Shown here: one piece after another, positions 62,125 through 64,000 of the stretch
Layout: each line of letters starts with the position of its first letter
Numbering within the stretch: the first letter of the stretch is position 1
NCBI RefSeq assembly: GCF_900168065.1
Contig: NZ_FUZZ01000001.1
Location: 2,476,623-2,540,622 of the forward strand
Direction: 5' to 3'
From: Chitinophaga ginsengisegetis
GTDB lineage: Bacteria; Bacteroidota; Bacteroidia; Chitinophagales; Chitinophagaceae
Length of the DNA stretch: 64,000 nt
Translations under genes and position numbers: made by a program
Notes under the pieces: model-generated
Database searches by the model: none
What the model saw: only the letters and a program-made list of their open reading frames with translations
What the model was told of the DNA's origin: nothing

Positions 62125-64000
62125 ATGCAAAAAAATGCGAAAAGCATGCGGACCCGCAGCTCCGGGCCTCGTTGTCTCTACCAAACATTGCGAGTTATGA
62201 GGATTACATTTATTTTAATGCTTGTTGCCACACTGCATGTTAGTGCAAAGATAGCAGCACAGGGTAACGTGTCTATGTCTGTTAAAGACAAAGACCTATC
62301 GACGGTATTGGCACTTGCTGAAAAACAAACCGGGTATGTTTTCTTCTTTGATGAGAAACTGCTGTCTATCGCCAAACCAGTGACAATTACGGTCAAAGAC
62401 TTACCATTATTAAAGTTTCTCGACCTGCTCTTTCAGGAGCAACCATTAAAGTACAGTTTAAGGAACACCACCATCACACTTTCAATTAAGGCGCCAGTGA
62501 CTCCCCGCACTGATCCGTCGTTGCAGGAGAATAATGCGGCCAATACCCCGGTGATCATAAAAGGGATTATTGCGGGGTCCGATGGTAAAATGCTACCAGG
62601 TGTATCAGTAAAATTAAAGCCATCAACGATAGGCACAACTACCAATGAAGATGGAATATTTGTGTTGCCGAATGTACCGCCAGGTACTTATACACTGGAA
62701 ATATCCAGTATCGGGTATTCCACGATCAGCAGAAAACTGATTGTAACAGATAAACCATTGGAACTTGCCTTCACGCTCCAGCAGGAAGCGATCGAACAAA
62801 AAGAAGTAGTCATTTCCACCGGTTACATGGCTAAAAAGCCCGGAGAATTGACCGGGTCTATACAGAAAATATCAGGCGACGAAATCAGAAGGGGCATTAC
62901 ATCGTCTGATCCCGCATCTTTACTAAAAGGAAGAGCAGCGGGTCTGTATATTTCTGAACAGAATGCCGCCGACCCCACCAGCAGCGGGGGACAAATATTT
63001 GTAAGGGGCCAGAGTAGTGTGGCGGGAGTTGGTGTAGATCAGGTCAATGAATTTGTGGTACCCGCACTCAACTACGGCCCACTCATTGTACTGGACGGAG
63101 TAATTATGCCGAATCAAAATCTGAAAGAACTGGTTACACCACAGGAAATCCAGGACATCATTGTACTGAAAGACGCAGCCGCTACTGCCATCTATGGATC
63201 AAGAGCAGCAGCCGGAGTACTGGTAGTCACCACCAAAAGAGGAAGTAATGCAAAACCACGCATTAACGCCGAAGTGAAATACGGAATTAATCAGCCTAAT
63301 CGCGGGCGCATGAAATTTCTGAACGGTGCAGAACTCTATGATCTGCAAAAACGCTTTTACACCGAAGATTATAAACAGAATAATGCCAGCCTCTCTCCCA
63401 TGTTCCCTACCCTGGACAATTATCTGGACTATCGCCTGCCTACACTGGAACAGGTGAATAATTCCTACGACTGGACTAAATACGCTTTCGTTACCAGCAA
63501 TACTACAGAAGTAAACTTGTCTGCCAGCGGAGGAAACGACCGTACTAAATACTATATGGGTGGCTCGTACTACAACGAGCAGGCTACCGGTATCCTCAAT
63601 AGTTTAATCCGGAAAACATTCAGGCTGAACCTTGAAAGCCGTTTAACAGACAGGCTTACAGCCACTGTTTCCATTAATGGCATTATGAATGATGGTCGTC
63701 AGGACCAGGGTTACACCGTTGATGGCATTCAAACCCTTATCCCGTGGGCAAATCCTTATGCTGCAGATGGGTCGGTTACCCAGGCGCTTAACTTTAAAAT
63801 GGGCGGGACACAGAAGATCATCGACAATCCCCTGTTCAACAGGCAGTATAATTTTTCAAAACTCCAATCACAGCTGTTTTTCGGGTCCGCTAAATTGGAC
63901 TATAAAATTACCGACTGGCTAAGTATCTCCAGTACCAACTCTGGCAATCTTAACTATACTAAAAACACCCGGTACACAGATGTGAGAACTTACAACGGAG
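62125..64000 (+). CDS. SusC-type TonB-dependent receptor with STN domain, 3' end outside window
   Basis: The frame is open from ATG 62125 to the window edge, 625 complete codons. A basic leader (MQKNAKSMRTRSS) and hydrophobic signal (RITFILMLVATLHVSA) precede the STN domain (about 47-120), a carboxypeptidase-D regulatory-like domain (about 140-220, ending QKEVVISTGYMAKK), and the plug with LKDAAATAIYGSRAAAGVLVVTTK. The STN domain matches the FecR/sigma pair upstream. The partner SusD and any enzymes would lie beyond the right edge. Confidence 0.94.
   Translation, partial: MQKNAKSMRTRSSGPRCLYQTLRVMRITFILMLVATLHVSAKIAAQGNVSMSVKDKDLSTVLALAEKQTGYVFFFDEKLLSIAKPVTITVKDLPLLKFLDLLFQEQPLKYSLRNTTITLSIKAPVTPRTDPSLQENNAANTPVIIKGIIAGSDGKMLPGVSVKLKPSTIGTTTNEDGIFVLPNVPPGTYTLEISSIGYSTISRKLIVTDKPLELAFTLQQEAIEQKEVVISTGYMAKKPGELTGSIQKISGDEIRRGITSSDPASLLKGRAAGLYISEQNAADPTSSGGQIFVRGQSSVAGVGVDQVNEFVVPALNYGPLIVLDGVIMPNQNLKELVTPQEIQDIIVLKDAAATAIYGSRAAAGVLVVTTKRGSNAKPRINAEVKYGINQPNRGRMKFLNGAELYDLQKRFYTEDYKQNNASLSPMFPTLDNYLDYRLPTLEQVNNSYDWTKYAFVTSNTTEVNLSASGGNDRTKYYMGGSYYNEQATGILNSLIRKTFRLNLESRLTDRLTATVSINGIMNDGRQDQGYTVDGIQTLIPWANPYAADGSVTQALNFKMGGTQKIIDNPLFNRQYNFSKLQSQLFFGSAKLDYKITDWLSISSTNSGNLNYTKNTRYTDVRTYNG

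Overview
The window reads as a chromosomal segment of a Bacteroidota bacterium, most likely of the family Chitinophagaceae (Chitinophaga-like). The grounds are six SusC/TonB-dependent receptor genes, four SusD lipoproteins, five ECF sigma/FecR anti-sigma pairs, receptors with an N-terminal STN signalling domain, and a TAnnTTTG-type -7 element in front of the one tRNA gene. Genus is inferred from protein style only. No insertion sequence, CRISPR array or rRNA was seen.

Layout. (1) 1-10228, minus strand: a sialic-acid utilisation locus, with SusC, SusD, NanA-type lyase, NanM-type mutarotase, MFS permease and a sialidase cut by the window edge. A GntR/FCD regulator gene follows; a TGTAcTACA palindrome lies in front of both the regulator and susC. 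(2) 10296-19289, minus strand: ECF sigma, FecR, STN-SusC, SusD, a very long terminator hairpin, then a clan GH-A-like lipoprotein hydrolase and a patatin-like lipase. (3) 19598-20450, plus strand: endonuclease V and tRNA-Asp. (4) 20671-28472, minus strand: ECF sigma, FecR, STN-SusC, SusD and a TlpA-type thioredoxin, with no glycosidase. (5) 28570-42414, minus strand: ECF sigma, FecR, STN-SusC, SusD, a six-hairpin glycosidase and a GH65-like enzyme, then two damaged genes: a GH99/WbsX-like gene missing its 5' end and a RhaT-like symporter broken by an in-frame amber codon. (6) 42545-50791, minus strand: ECF sigma, FecR, a TonB-dependent receptor that lacks the STN domain, and a GH106 alpha-L-rhamnosidase. 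(7) 51189-57460, plus strand: an orphan immunity-like protein, then an AraC-type membrane regulator, a TonB-dependent receptor and a secreted PI-phospholipase C, closed by a bidirectional terminator. (8) 57526-59898, minus strand: a MacB/FtsX-type permease. (9) 60216-64000, plus strand: a further ECF sigma, FecR and STN-SusC, cut by the window edge.

Most loci follow one plan: an outer-membrane receptor binds its ligand, its STN domain signals to FecR, and FecR releases the ECF sigma factor that drives the receptor operon. Blocks 5 and 6 together suggest breakdown of a rhamnose- and glucose-containing glycan, although the rhamnose symporter is now interrupted. Block 1 is controlled differently, by a local GntR repressor, and its SusC accordingly lacks the STN domain.

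The most notable observations are the AraC/receptor/PI-PLC cassette with a 22-bp-period direct repeat in its promoter region, the shared palindrome of the sialic-acid locus, the hydrophobic C-terminal tails on all five ECF sigma factors, hairpins between fecR and receptor genes, the STN-less receptor beside a FecI/FecR pair, and the decayed end of the rhamnose locus.
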